Origin: Streptomyces venezuelae | Lineage (GTDB): Bacteria; Actinomycetota; Actinomycetes; Streptomycetales; Streptomycetaceae | DNA length: 64,000 bases | NCBI RefSeq assembly: GCF_008642295.1 | Contig: NZ_CP029190.1 | Span: forward strand, 1,364,001-1,428,000 | Direction: 5' to 3' | Shown: positions 22,257 to 31,717 of the stretch, piece after piece | Layout: each line of letters opens with the position of its first letter | Position numbering within the stretch: the first letter of the stretch is position 1 | Position numbers and translations under genes: made by a program | The notes under the pieces: generated by a model | The model's input: the letters and a program-made list of their open reading frames with translations, nothing else | Databases searched by the model: none | Told to the model about the DNA's origin: nothing

Positions 22257-22739
22257 GAGCCGCAAGAACGCGCCGGGGGCCTGACGGGAGGTCGGGCCCC
22301 GGGTGCCAGCCCGCTGCCGCGGACCCGGATGAGGGGTGGTTCACGGCGGAGGGCAGGACGAGGACCGCGGTGGTGTCGAGCCAGTGCGGTGGTAAAGGCC
22401 CAGCGGCCCGTCTCTTGACCTGAGGGAGACGAAGCCAAGGTGTCCTGTCGCCACCACCGCGGTCCCAGCCACTCCGTATATATAGGGGCCACGCACAGAA
22501 GCCCCTGTGTACGCACCGGCCGGCTGCGCCGGACTCCGTCCGCCGGGGTCACAGCAGCACCACCTACCCCGCCCGGCGGAGCGAACGTCCTGTCGCGCCA
22601 GCCTCGCCCCGTCGGGCGGTAAGACCTCCCCGAACCAGCGCCGAGTCACGGACGGTCCCGTGACTCGGCGCTTTTCTTTGACCGGGTCCCTGTGCCTACA
22701 ACGTGCCTGTCTGCCTTCGGAGTCCGCCGCACTGCGGAG
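22257..22739. other. 483-bp non-coding gap with hairpins and possible untranslated RNA
   Basis: No convincing ORF is visible. A GC-rich hairpin around 22272-22303 (CCGGGG and CCCCGG arms) probably ends the catalase transcript. Further on come TATATATAGG at about 22477, several GC-rich inverted repeats (for example AGGGGC/GCCCCT near 22485-22508) and a canonical plus-strand terminator at 22639-22680. A terminator nearly 400 bp past the nearest plus-strand gene suggests a separate short RNA may be made here. Confidence 0.4.
22639..22680 (+). terminator. Rho-independent terminator far from any plus-strand gene
   Basis: GCGCCGAGTCACGG (22639-22652) pairs perfectly with CCGTGACTCGGCGC (22659-22672) around a 6-nt loop and is followed by TTTTCTTT. 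Polarity is plus strand. The last plus-strand coding gene (catalase) stopped 383 bp earlier and already has its own hairpin. Confidence 0.88.
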
Positions 22740-23528
22740 TCACGTGCGCCGGAGGACCACGTCGAGTGTGAAGAAGGACGAGGACGTCGACGTGGCCTCC
22801 CGCACCTCCCGCACCGTTACCAGGCCATAGGTGCCGTCCCCGGCGACCAGACAGAACCGCAGACCGGGAACGATGTCCACGGGCCGCACCTGCAGGATCG
22901 TGGCCCCCGGTGCTTCGCAGGTCTCCACGACGGCCGGCTGCGTACGGTCGAGAACCGTGAGGGAGCTGATACCGCGAGGCCGCAGACTGCCGTCGACATC
23001 GTGCTGGACGCCCAGGGCGTCGGACCCCCACCCCCTGACCTTCGCCTTGCCGTCCCTGATGTCCAGATCGCTCATGCGGGGGAGTCGTACGGTCGTGGCA
23101 TCGTGTGGCGCCGTGGCGGGGCCAGGCCCGCTCGGTACCTCGCGCGCCTGTGTGGGAGTGCTCGCAGCGGTGCCGGTGGGCGACGGGGGCCCGGCCTCGG
23201 GTGTAGGGCTCACCGCCCCGGAGGAGGACGGCGACCGGCCCGGCCCCCTGTCCGGGTCCGAGCATCCGTCCGCCAAGGCGATGATGGCCACCACCGTGCC
23301 CAGCACCCCGGCCCCCGCGGAGATCCAGCCTGCCCGCTCGGCGCTGCTTCGTTGCCTCCGCCGACGGCCCCTGCCCGAGCCGGGGGCGGCCCCCGTCCCC
23401 GCGGTGTCGGCGCCGCCGCCCTCCGCCCTCGTGCCCGCCGCTGCCGCGGTCCCGGATTCCGTGCCGCTTGCGGCCCCGTCCGCGCCCCCGCCGCCCCCTG
23501 ACGTACCGGGTGCCGATGTGTTCGTCAT
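22740..23528 (-). CDS. Membrane-anchored extracytoplasmic protein of unknown function
   Basis: This 262-residue protein has a Gly/Ala/Thr-rich N-terminal region (about 60 residues) ending in a basic cluster GRGRRRRQRS, one membrane segment (AGWISAGAGVLGTVVAIIALADG), a Pro/Ser/Thr-rich linker, and a C-terminal domain of about 130 residues (VRLPRMSDLDIRDGKAKVRG to SFFTLDVVLRRT) predicted outside the cell. Two cysteines in the outer domain (VVETCEAPG and LRFCLVAGDG) could form a disulfide. The beta-rich pattern suggests a small sandwich domain, but no family was recognised. It lies downstream of the gcl terminator and is probably expressed separately. Confidence 0.75.
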   Translation of the reverse strand: MTNTSAPGTSGGGGGADGAASGTESGTAAAAGTRAEGGGADTAGTGAAPGSGRGRRRRQRSSAERAGWISAGAGVLGTVVAIIALADGCSDPDRGPGRSPSSSGAVSPTPEAGPPSPTGTAASTPTQAREVPSGPGPATAPHDATTVRLPRMSDLDIRDGKAKVRGWGSDALGVQHDVDGSLRPRGISSLTVLDRTQPAVVETCEAPGATILQVRPVDIVPGLRFCLVAGDGTYGLVTVREVREATSTSSSFFTLDVVLRRT

Positions 23529-23598
23529 GACCCCCCTGCCACGCTCGCGATGCCTCCGTCAGCGGGCCCCCTACCCCGGGCACCGGGGCACCCACACA

Positions 23599-23640
23599 CG
23601 ACTGCCCCCGTCCCTCCTGGTGGAGGGACGGGGGCAGTCG
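23599..23640 (-). terminator. Long hairpin terminator of gcl
   Basis: A perfect 19-bp stem pairs 23599-23617 with 23622-23640 around a 4-nt loop TGGT. The arms begin CGACTGCCCCCG and end CGGGGGCAGTCG. It lies 57 bp past the gcl stop and before the start of the membrane-protein gene, so it separates the two. Confidence 0.85.
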
Positions 23641-23696
23641 GTCGAGCGGTGCCGTGGCCGCACAGCGGCCGGGGCGTCAGGCCTTCGGGGCCTGGA

Positions 23697-25484
<1,788 letters not shown>

Positions 25485-25509
25485 CGTGTCTCCCTGCGGG
25501 TCAGGCTGT

Positions 25510-25545
25510 TTCCGTAATCCGGAAGTATTGTTCTGCTATACGGAA
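25510..25545 (-). promoter_or_regulatory. Tandem operator upstream of gcl
   Basis: On the minus strand TTCCGTATAGCAGAA (25545-25531) and TTCCGGATTACGGAA (25524-25510) are separated by 6 bp. Order, spacing and sequence match the hyi site, including the less symmetric CAGAA-ending copy lying distal to the gene. The proximal copy ends 25 bp from the gcl start, a position suited to repression. Confidence 0.72.
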
Positions 25546-25749
25546 CAAGCTAAAGGGTCCTCTTCGGAGCCGTCAAGGCGGTAGGGGACCTCGGAAGCCA
25601 CCAAAAGCCGTGTTTCGTTCCGTGAGTTGCACAAATAGCGGGGAGGGTCGCCGCGATGGTGGCTCGTGGTGGAGCATGGACCTACGCACAGCGACAACCG
25701 GCAGGCCGGGCGGCTCCGGCCGGCGCCGGCGAAGGGGGTTCGAGGTCAG

Positions 25750-26520
25750 ATGGCGGAAGCGGTCCCGGTGCGGTGCCCTGCGTGCCTGCGCGAAAACGGC
25801 TACACCCCTCCGGTCTTCCCGTGCGCCTGTGGAAGTCCGGTGGTGCCGCCACTGGATCTGACCAGGCCGGCCCTGCCGCTGACCCATCGCACCTGGACGG
25901 ACAGCTGGGTGCTGGTGCGCTGCGGGAACTGCGGGCGGGAGAGCGAGTGGCCGCACCCGGAGCTGGGCTGCTCGGCGTGCGGGACGGTGGTGCTCGTACC
26001 GGTCCATCCGGTGCAGGACGAGACGAAGGCCGACGCCCCGGCCGATGCGCCGGCCGATGCCCCGGCCGGATCGGCGCAGGGCACGGCGACGGGCGCGGCA
26101 TCCGGTACGGCGTCCGGCACGGCGGCTGCGCGGCCGGCGTTCCGGCCGGTGACCATCCGGACCGCGCGGGACGCGGTGGCCACGGCCGCGCTGTACCTGC
26201 GCTGGCTGGGCTTCCGGGACGTACGGCAGCCGGACGCCGCCCGGCCGCTGCCCTCGGCGGCGGTGGACCTGCGGGCACCGGGCCTGGTGGCGCAGGTGGA
26301 TCCGACGACCGCGCCGGCCGGGCTGGCGGCGGTGGAATGCGTCTGGCTGAACGGCCTGACGGCCTCGGGAGCCAGCGTCTACTTCGCCCTGGCCGGCTAC
26401 ACCCCGGAGGCCAGGTCGCGCGCGGACGAGCTCGGCATACCGCTGTTCGTGATGGACCTGACGGGCATGCCGCAGCCGCTCAACGATCCGGCGGACGCGC
26501 TGGTGGGGAAGGGGGCATAG
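25750..26520 (+). CDS. Zinc-ribbon protein with possible nuclease-like C-terminal domain
   Basis: The 256-residue protein starts MAEAVPVRCPACLRENG. Two CxxC pairs (RCPACLREN and PCACGSP) and two more (VRCGNCGRESEW and LGCSACGTV) suggest two zinc ribbons in the first 80 residues. An Ala/Asp/Pro-repeat linker (DAPADAPADAPAGSA) leads to a C-terminal domain with TARDAVATAALYLRWLGFRDVR, LRAPGLVAQVDPTT, FALAGYTPEARSRADELGIPLFVMDLTG. That layout resembles a small restriction-endonuclease-like fold (Mrr/HJR type), though the usual E/D-x-K is reduced to AQVD, so it may be inactive. The function is unknown. Confidence 0.75.
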   Translation: MAEAVPVRCPACLRENGYTPPVFPCACGSPVVPPLDLTRPALPLTHRTWTDSWVLVRCGNCGRESEWPHPELGCSACGTVVLVPVHPVQDETKADAPADAPADAPAGSAQGTATGAASGTASGTAAARPAFRPVTIRTARDAVATAALYLRWLGFRDVRQPDAARPLPSAAVDLRAPGLVAQVDPTTAPAGLAAVECVWLNGLTASGASVYFALAGYTPEARSRADELGIPLFVMDLTGMPQPLNDPADALVGKGA

Positions 26521-26614
26521 GCGCAGGCCCCCGGCGGGCACCCCCTAAGCTTCGGACGCCCGGATTCCGATCGGGGTGCACCCGCCGACCCGCTTCCTGC
26601 CGAGGAGTGACCTC

Positions 26615-27106
26615 TTGAGCGACCTGTACGACATCCCGCTGACCACCCTGGACGACGAGCCCACCAGCCTGGCGGCGTTCAAGGGGAAGGCGATCCTGCT
26701 GGTGAACACGGCTTCGCAGTGCGGGCTCACCCCGCAGTACTCGGGGCTGGCCCGCCTGCAGTTCACGTACGCCGAGCGCGGCTTCACCGTGATCGGCGTA
26801 CCGTGCGACCAGTTCGGCGGCCAGGAGCCGGGCACCGCGGAGGACATCCAGACCTTCTGCGCGGCCGGCTTCGGGGTGACCTTCCCGCTGCTGGAGAAGT
26901 CCGAGGTCAACGGGGAGGGCCGGCACCCGCTGTACCGGGAGCTGGTGCAGACCCCGGACGCGGAGGGCGAGGCCGGTGACATCCGCTGGAACTTCGAGAA
27001 GTTCCTGATCTCGCCGACCGGCGAGGTGGTGGGCCGGTTCCGGCCGCGGACCGAGCCGGAGTCCCCCGAGGTGATCGCCGCCATCGAGGCACACCTGCCC
27101 TCCTGA
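26615..27106 (+). CDS. Glutathione-peroxidase-family thiol peroxidase
   Basis: The TTG start ((M)SDLYDIPLTTLDDEP) lies 7 bp after GAGGAG; the upstream ATG at 26576 lacks a site. The 163-residue protein has the family signature NTASQCGLTPQYSGLARL with the peroxidatic Cys, VIGVPCDQFGGQEPG with the conserved Gln and a second Cys, and the WNFEKFLI motif with catalytic Trp and Asn. Streptomycetes lack glutathione, so it probably works with thioredoxin. It follows the zinc-ribbon gene on the same strand after a 94-bp gap and stands outside the uricase/catalase regulatory group. Confidence 0.94.
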   Translation: MSDLYDIPLTTLDDEPTSLAAFKGKAILLVNTASQCGLTPQYSGLARLQFTYAERGFTVIGVPCDQFGGQEPGTAEDIQTFCAAGFGVTFPLLEKSEVNGEGRHPLYRELVQTPDAEGEAGDIRWNFEKFLISPTGEVVGRFRPRTEPESPEVIAAIEAHLPS

Positions 27107-27143
27107 CCCGGCTGCCCTCCCGATCCGCCCTCCGCATCCGCTC

Positions 27144-27199
27144 GCCCGGGCACCCGCCCGGGCACCCGCCCGGGCACCCGCCCGGGCACCCGCCCGGGC
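27144..27199. repeat. Tandem 12-bp repeat between gpx and alkaline phosphatase
   Basis: About four and a half copies of GCCCGGGCACCC run head to tail right up to the stop codon of the minus-strand phosphatase gene. Each unit contains the palindrome CCCGGG, so the array can fold into several alternative hairpins and may act as a bidirectional terminator for the convergent genes. Copy number is likely to vary between strains. Confidence 0.8.
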
Positions 27200-28588
27200 T
27201 CAGCGCAGGCCGAGCGCGGTCCGGAGGGTGGTGAAGAGTTCGGTCTGGTCGGTGGTGCCGAGCACCCGGTGGGCCTGGGGGCCCTGAGCCGCGATGCGGA
27301 CCTGTACGCCGCTGTGCTCCTGGCCCTCCTCCCCCGCGTGCGTGGCGTAGCTGACCTTCATCAGGGCGCCCTCATCGGTGACCAGGGTCGCGGAGAGCCC
27401 GGCCGGCCGGGCCGCCATCGGCACGATCTGGCTGCTGTGCCCGTGGTCGGCGGTGGTGACGACCAGGGTGTCGGGATGCTGTGCGGCGTACTCCCGGGCG
27501 ACCTTGACGGCCCGGTCGAATGCGGCGGTCTCGCCGATCTGGCCGCAGGGGTCGGCGTCGTGGTTCTGCTTGTCGATGGAGGCGCCCTCGACCTGGAGGA
27601 AGAAGCCCTTGCCGCGGCCGTTCTGCCGCGCCTTCGCGTCGAGGAGTTCGATCGCCCTGCGGGTCTGGGCCTCCAGGGTCGGGATCCCGGCGGGCCGCTC
27701 CGGATTGGCGGTGACACAGCGCTGTGGCGCGGTGCCGCCGGCGGCGGCGGGTGTGCCGGTCCATTCGACCGGTACGGTCTCCGGCGCGAACAGGCCGAGT
27801 ACCGGCTGGCCTGGGCGTACGGCGCCGAGCCCCGCGGCGTCCGTCACCACCTGGTAGCCGCGTTCCCGGGCGCGCTGGAGCACGGTGGCGCCCCGCTCGG
27901 GGCCCTGGGTGATCGTCTGGTCGAACCGCTGCCTGCCGCCGCCGAGGAGGACGTCGATCCGGCGGGCGACGGTCTGCTCCGCGATGGATCCGGGGCCGCC
28001 CTCTGCCCGGGTGTCCCGCGGGCACCGTGCCATGTCGGCCGGGCCCTGGCAGCTGCGGTCGGTGACGTGCGCGGCGATGGCGGCGGGGGTGGCGTCGGTG
28101 AGTTCGGCGGTGGTGACGCTGCCGGTGGCCAGGCCGTCGCGCTGGGCGAGTTCCAGGATGGTCGGCAGCGCGCGGTCGGTGTCCGGGGTCTTGGATATCC
28201 GGTCGTTGACGGTCTTGTGGCCGGTGGCCCAGGCGGTGGCGCTCGCCGCGGAGTCGGTGACGTAGTCGGGCTTGCCGTCCTTGCCCACGGAGTAGGTGGT
28301 GTAGGACCCGGTCATCGGGAGGCGGTCCATATGGAGCCGGCCGCCCGCGCCCACCGTGTAGTTGCGGGCGAGGGTGATCTCGGAGTCCCCCATGCCGTCG
28401 CCGACCAGCAGGATCACATTGCGCGCCGTGGCCGTGGCGGCGGCTGCGGAGACGGCGCCGGGTGCACCCCGGCCGGCGGTTCCGGTTGGCATCGCGGCGG
28501 ACACGGCGACGGCCCCGGCGGCGAGCAGTGCGGCGATGCCGAGGGTCCGCCGGATGTAAGGGTCACTCGGGGCTACCACATATTTCAC
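27200..28588 (-). CDS. phoA: Secreted alkaline phosphatase, PhoA type
   Basis: The GTG start ((M)KYVVAPSDPYIRRTLGIAA) sits 7 bp after GGAGG and gives 462 residues. A signal peptide with core IAALLAAGAVAVSAAM leads into an Ala-rich processing region. Metal and nucleophile motifs are RNVILLVGDGMGDSEI, DYVTDSAASATAWATG with the phospho-serine, FFLQVEGASIDKQNHDAD, and VVTTADHGHSSQ. Paired cysteines (DRSCQGPADMARC) suggest disulfides. It releases phosphate outside the cell and is expected to be under PhoP control, but no clear PHO-box direct repeat was seen in the 347-bp upstream gap. Confidence 0.95.
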   Translation of the reverse strand: MKYVVAPSDPYIRRTLGIAALLAAGAVAVSAAMPTGTAGRGAPGAVSAAAATATARNVILLVGDGMGDSEITLARNYTVGAGGRLHMDRLPMTGSYTTYSVGKDGKPDYVTDSAASATAWATGHKTVNDRISKTPDTDRALPTILELAQRDGLATGSVTTAELTDATPAAIAAHVTDRSCQGPADMARCPRDTRAEGGPGSIAEQTVARRIDVLLGGGRQRFDQTITQGPERGATVLQRARERGYQVVTDAAGLGAVRPGQPVLGLFAPETVPVEWTGTPAAAGGTAPQRCVTANPERPAGIPTLEAQTRRAIELLDAKARQNGRGKGFFLQVEGASIDKQNHDADPCGQIGETAAFDRAVKVAREYAAQHPDTLVVTTADHGHSSQIVPMAARPAGLSATLVTDEGALMKVSYATHAGEEGQEHSGVQVRIAAQGPQAHRVLGTTDQTELFTTLRTALGLR

Positions 28589-28935
28589 GAACTAAACCTC
28601 CATTGACGTGATATCTACAACTGAATTCGCCGGAGCGGCCCGGGGCTATCCCCTCGGCCGGAAAATCAAACGCAAGTACATTACCCATACAACGACTGTC
28701 AAGCTCTCACATCGGCCATACGGAAACAGACACCCCGCAAACCCCTCCGGCCACCCGAAAAACGCCTCCGACCTGGCCTTTCACCCCAGCCGAGCACCCT
28801 TCCCCCGGGGGCCGACACGCCGAGGAACGGGAATGCTCAGCCGATTCTCGGTCAACCAAGTCCCGGCAAAGCAGATTTCGGACTTTTGGCCCTAACATTG
28901 CTGGTGTTTTCCGGGTCGCCTGCCGGAGGACCGAG
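28589..28935. other. Intergenic region at the left boundary of the viomycin cluster
   Basis: This 347-bp gap separates alkaline phosphatase from vioR in divergent orientation. It is AT-richer than its surroundings around 28600-28740 (ACATTACCCATACAACGACTGTCAA region), consistent with promoters on both strands. A weak 95-codon frame across it has no ribosome-binding site or family resemblance and was not called. No tRNA, direct-repeat border or mobile element marks the cluster edge. Confidence 0.5.
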
Positions 28936-29712
28936 ATGAACCAAGGGGGAGCCGTGGGACAGATTTCTATGAGCGGGGCCGCTTCGCGGCGGCTGTACGA
29001 GTCGGCTGTGGAAGGACCGGGAAACCGAATCCGCATTCTGTTGGCGGAGGAGAGGGACGTATACCGGAACGGGCTGCTCGTACTGCTTTCGCAGATCGCC
29101 GACGCCGAAGTGATCGGTATCGCGGTCGACCGCGAGGAACTCGCCCGCCAGTCGGCCCTCCTCAGGCCGGACGTGCTGGTCGCCGGCGCCTCCCTGGTGG
29201 TCCCCGACGGATTCCCACCGGTCAGCCGGCTGCCGGGCGGCGACCCCGTGGGCACCCCCGGCTGCGGCCCGGGCGGCAGCATCATGGTGGCCGAGTGCGA
29301 CACCGACGAACTGCTGCGCGCGGCGCTCGCGGCCGGAGCCCACAGCTACCTCCCGCTCAGCGCCCCGCGCGAGGACTTCGGGGCCGCGCTCCGGGCCGTG
29401 GCGGCGGGCGGCGCCTTCCTGCCGGCCGACGTCACCCGCCGCCTCTTCGGAAACTTCCATCTGGTCCCCCGCCGGGCGGACGAGCCGGTGGAACTGCGGC
29501 TGCTCAGCAAGCGCGAGCGGCAGGTGCTCCTGCTCATCGGCGGCGGCAGCAACAACCGGGAGATCGCCCGGAACCTCATGCTCAGCGAGGCGACGGTGAA
29601 GAGCCACGTCTCGCGCATCCTGGCCAAGCTGAAGCTGCGCGACCGGGTGCACGTCGCCCAACTGGTCTGGCAGCTGGGCCTCGACGCCCCGCACCCCCTC
29701 CCGCAGCGCTGA
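28936..29712 (+). CDS. vioR: LuxR-type cluster regulator with degenerate receiver domain
   Basis: This 258-residue protein starts MNQGGAVGQISMSGAAS after GGAGGA. The first 30 residues are an extension before a receiver-like domain, IRILLAEERDVYRNGLLVLL. Where the phospho-acceptor Asp should be, the sequence is PDVLVAGASLV, and one of the acidic pair is Glu, so conventional phosphorylation is unlikely. The C-terminal LuxR helix-turn-helix LLSKRERQVLLLIGGGSNNR with EATVKSHVSRILAKLKLRDR is intact. By position it corresponds to the cluster-encoded regulator of viomycin synthesis; the symbol is assigned on position and fold. Confidence 0.8.
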   Translation: MNQGGAVGQISMSGAASRRLYESAVEGPGNRIRILLAEERDVYRNGLLVLLSQIADAEVIGIAVDREELARQSALLRPDVLVAGASLVVPDGFPPVSRLPGGDPVGTPGCGPGGSIMVAECDTDELLRAALAAGAHSYLPLSAPREDFGAALRAVAAGGAFLPADVTRRLFGNFHLVPRRADEPVELRLLSKRERQVLLLIGGGSNNREIARNLMLSEATVKSHVSRILAKLKLRDRVHVAQLVWQLGLDAPHPLPQR

Positions 29713-29753
29713 GCAGTGGCGCCGAACGACTCCCCGGGACCCCTCCGCACATG

Positions 29754-30752
29754 TCACAGCCCCGCCTTGTAGCTCTCCAGCAGCTCCGTGTAGACCCGCC
29801 GATAGGTGATGCTGAACTTGTCGGCCGGGGTATGGACCTGGGAGTGCAGATCCAAGGGCGCCTCCACGGGCCGCTGGTTCTCCACGATCGGATGGTCCTC
29901 CTCGAAGACCTGCCGCTCATAGCCGAGCACATCGGCCAGCTCCACCCCCTGCCCGGCGGACACCGCGTCCGTGCCGGCCAGCCAGAACTGCCGTACGCGC
30001 AGCCCGTCCGCCGACACCGGAGTGGTCACCTGCGCCACCAGCCGGCGCCCGCCGGACGGCGAGGACACACAGATCGACGCGAACATGGGAAGCGTGATGC
30101 GGTAGTCCAGACGATGGCTGAACTCCTCGGCGACCTCCTCGGGAATCCCCTCGGAGCCCAGCGAGGAGGACCAGCCGAGCCGCCAGCCGTCCCGCGCGAT
30201 CCGGTAGGGCTCCACCACCCTGTCCACCTCCCCCATCGTGTCCGCGTGCACGAAGGGGAAATGGGCCTTGTCCCGGAAGTTCTCCGTCAGCTGCCGCATC
30301 CCGCAGTTCAGGGTGTACGGCTCGCCCGCCCCGAGCTGCCAGGTCTCGTCCACGTACTCGGGCAGCCGCGGCAGAGGCAGAAAGGGGTCGTCGAGACAGC
30401 TCCACACCAGGCCGTAGGCGATCTCGGCGGGACGGGTCCGCAACTCCGCATGGGGTTTGCTCCGGCCGGGCGGGAGAGAGGGAATGCGCGTGCACCGCCC
30501 GCTCCCCGCCTCGAACAGCCAGCCGTGGTAAGGACATTCAAGAGCACCCTCGCGCAGTTGACCCAGTCGCAGCGCCACACCGCGGTGCGGGCAGAAGCCG
30601 TCCGCGACCGTGACGGAACGCTCGTCCCCGTACACCACGAGTTCCTCACCGAGAATGCTGCCGCCCGCGACCCCGTTCTTGATGTCGGCGACCCGGGCGA
30701 CCGGGAACCACATGTGCCGCAGCATCTCGTATTCAACCGCGTCCATCGCCAT
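29754..30752 (-). CDS. vioQ: Rieske non-haem iron oxygenase, capreomycidine hydroxylase of viomycin synthesis
   Basis: The 332-residue enzyme starts MAMDAVEYEMLRHMWFPVARV; a start two codons later has better spacing to AGGGG. The Rieske cluster ligands are CPHRG and CPYHGW. The mononuclear iron triad lies in ENFRDKAHFPFVHADTMG (His, His) plus a distal acidic residue. VioQ hydroxylates the capreomycidine ring, making tuberactidine; capreomycin lacks this hydroxyl, so this gene argues for viomycin rather than capreomycin. It is transcribed away from vph across a gap of about 56 bp that must hold both promoters. Confidence 0.92.
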   Translation of the reverse strand: MAMDAVEYEMLRHMWFPVARVADIKNGVAGGSILGEELVVYGDERSVTVADGFCPHRGVALRLGQLREGALECPYHGWLFEAGSGRCTRIPSLPPGRSKPHAELRTRPAEIAYGLVWSCLDDPFLPLPRLPEYVDETWQLGAGEPYTLNCGMRQLTENFRDKAHFPFVHADTMGEVDRVVEPYRIARDGWRLGWSSSLGSEGIPEEVAEEFSHRLDYRITLPMFASICVSSPSGGRRLVAQVTTPVSADGLRVRQFWLAGTDAVSAGQGVELADVLGYERQVFEEDHPIVENQRPVEAPLDLHSQVHTPADKFSITYRRVYTELLESYKAGL

Positions 30753-30808
30753 ACCCCTGCTTCGCATTGTGAAAGCCCGAGAACCGAGAAGTGGAGAGTT
30801 CACCCACC

Positions 30809-31678
30809 ATGGAAATCATTGAGATGCACCGCGATCTGCTGAGCCGACTGCTGCCCGACGACAAGACGGACGAACTCACCGTCCATCAGGGGCAGTTCCA
30901 TGAAGTCGTGATCGGCTCGGACCGGGTGGTGTGCTTCGCCCGTACCGAGGCCGCCGCCGCGCGGCTGCCCGAGCGGGCGGCCGTCCTGCGCGCCCTCGCC
31001 GGCCTCGGCCTCCGCTTCCGCACCCCGCAGCCGCTCGCCGAGGGCGGCGCCGTGGGCACGGACGAGCCGCCGTACCTGGTGCTGAGCCGGATCCCCGGAG
31101 CACCGCTGGAGGAGGACGCCCTCGCCGACCCCGAGGTGGCGGAGGCGGTGGCGACGCAGTACGCCGACCTGCTGCACGGGCTCGCCGCCGCGGGCGGCGA
31201 CGAGAAGGTGCGCGCCGCGCTGCCAGCGGCCCCCGAAGGGGAATGGCAGGAGTTCGCGGCGGGCGTGCGCGCCGAGCTGTACCCGCTGATGAGCGACAGC
31301 GGGCGGGAGCGCGCCGAGCGCGAGCTCGCCGCGCTCGACGCCCTTCCGCACCTCACCTCCGCCGTGGTCCACGGCGACCTCGGCGGTGAGAACGTCCTGT
31401 GGGAGACCACGGGCGGTCTGCCGCGTCTGAGCGGTGTCGTCGACTGGGACGAGGTCACCCTCGGCGATCCGGCCGAGGACCTGGCCGCCGTCGGGGCCAG
31501 CTACGGCGAGGAACTGCTGGCCCGGGTGCTGGCACTCGGCGGCCGGGCCAGCGACGGGGTGAGCGGGCGGATCGCCGCGATCCGCGGGACCTTCGCCCTC
31601 CAGCAGGCCTTCTACGCCCGCCGCGACGGTGACGAGGAGGAGCTGGCCGACGGCCTCACCGGCTATCAGGACGCCTGA
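30809..31678 (+). CDS. vph: Viomycin phosphotransferase (self-resistance)
   Basis: The 289-residue kinase starts MEIIEMHRDLLSRLLPDDK and closely matches the viomycin phosphotransferase I recall from S. vinaceus (HRDLLSRLLP, RVVCFARTEAAAARLPERA, TDEPPYLVLSRIPGAPLEE). APH-fold motifs are Brenner box VVHGDLGGENVLW and the Mg motif GVVDWDEVTLGDPAEDLAA. It phosphorylates a hydroxyl of the capreomycidine-derived residue and blocks binding to the ribosome. It is the only plus-strand gene among the enzymes of the cluster, divergent from vioQ and convergent with vioP. This gene was the first pointer to the identity of the cluster. Confidence 0.96.
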   Translation: MEIIEMHRDLLSRLLPDDKTDELTVHQGQFHEVVIGSDRVVCFARTEAAAARLPERAAVLRALAGLGLRFRTPQPLAEGGAVGTDEPPYLVLSRIPGAPLEEDALADPEVAEAVATQYADLLHGLAAAGGDEKVRAALPAAPEGEWQEFAAGVRAELYPLMSDSGRERAERELAALDALPHLTSAVVHGDLGGENVLWETTGGLPRLSGVVDWDEVTLGDPAEDLAAVGASYGEELLARVLALGGRASDGVSGRIAAIRGTFALQQAFYARRDGDEEELADGLTGYQDA

Positions 31679-31695
31679 CACCGCACGGTCCCGGG

Positions 31696-31717
31696 GCGCT
31701 AGGCGCATGCCTGGCGC
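31696..31717. terminator. Hairpin between vph and vioP
   Basis: GCGCTAGGC (31696-31704) pairs with GCCTGGCGC (31709-31717) with one G-U pair around GCAT. It overlaps the vioP stop codon and lies 18 bp past the vph stop, so it may end both convergent transcripts. Confidence 0.5.

Noticed and set aside
22205..22552. 115-codon minus-strand ORF past catalase
   Set aside because: Rich in Arg/Pro/Ser like random GC-rich frames, crosses the catalase 3' end, and has no ribosome-binding site.
28608..28895. 95-codon plus-strand ORF between phoA and vioR
   Set aside because: No ribosome-binding site, low coding bias and no family features; it covers an AT-rich promoter region.
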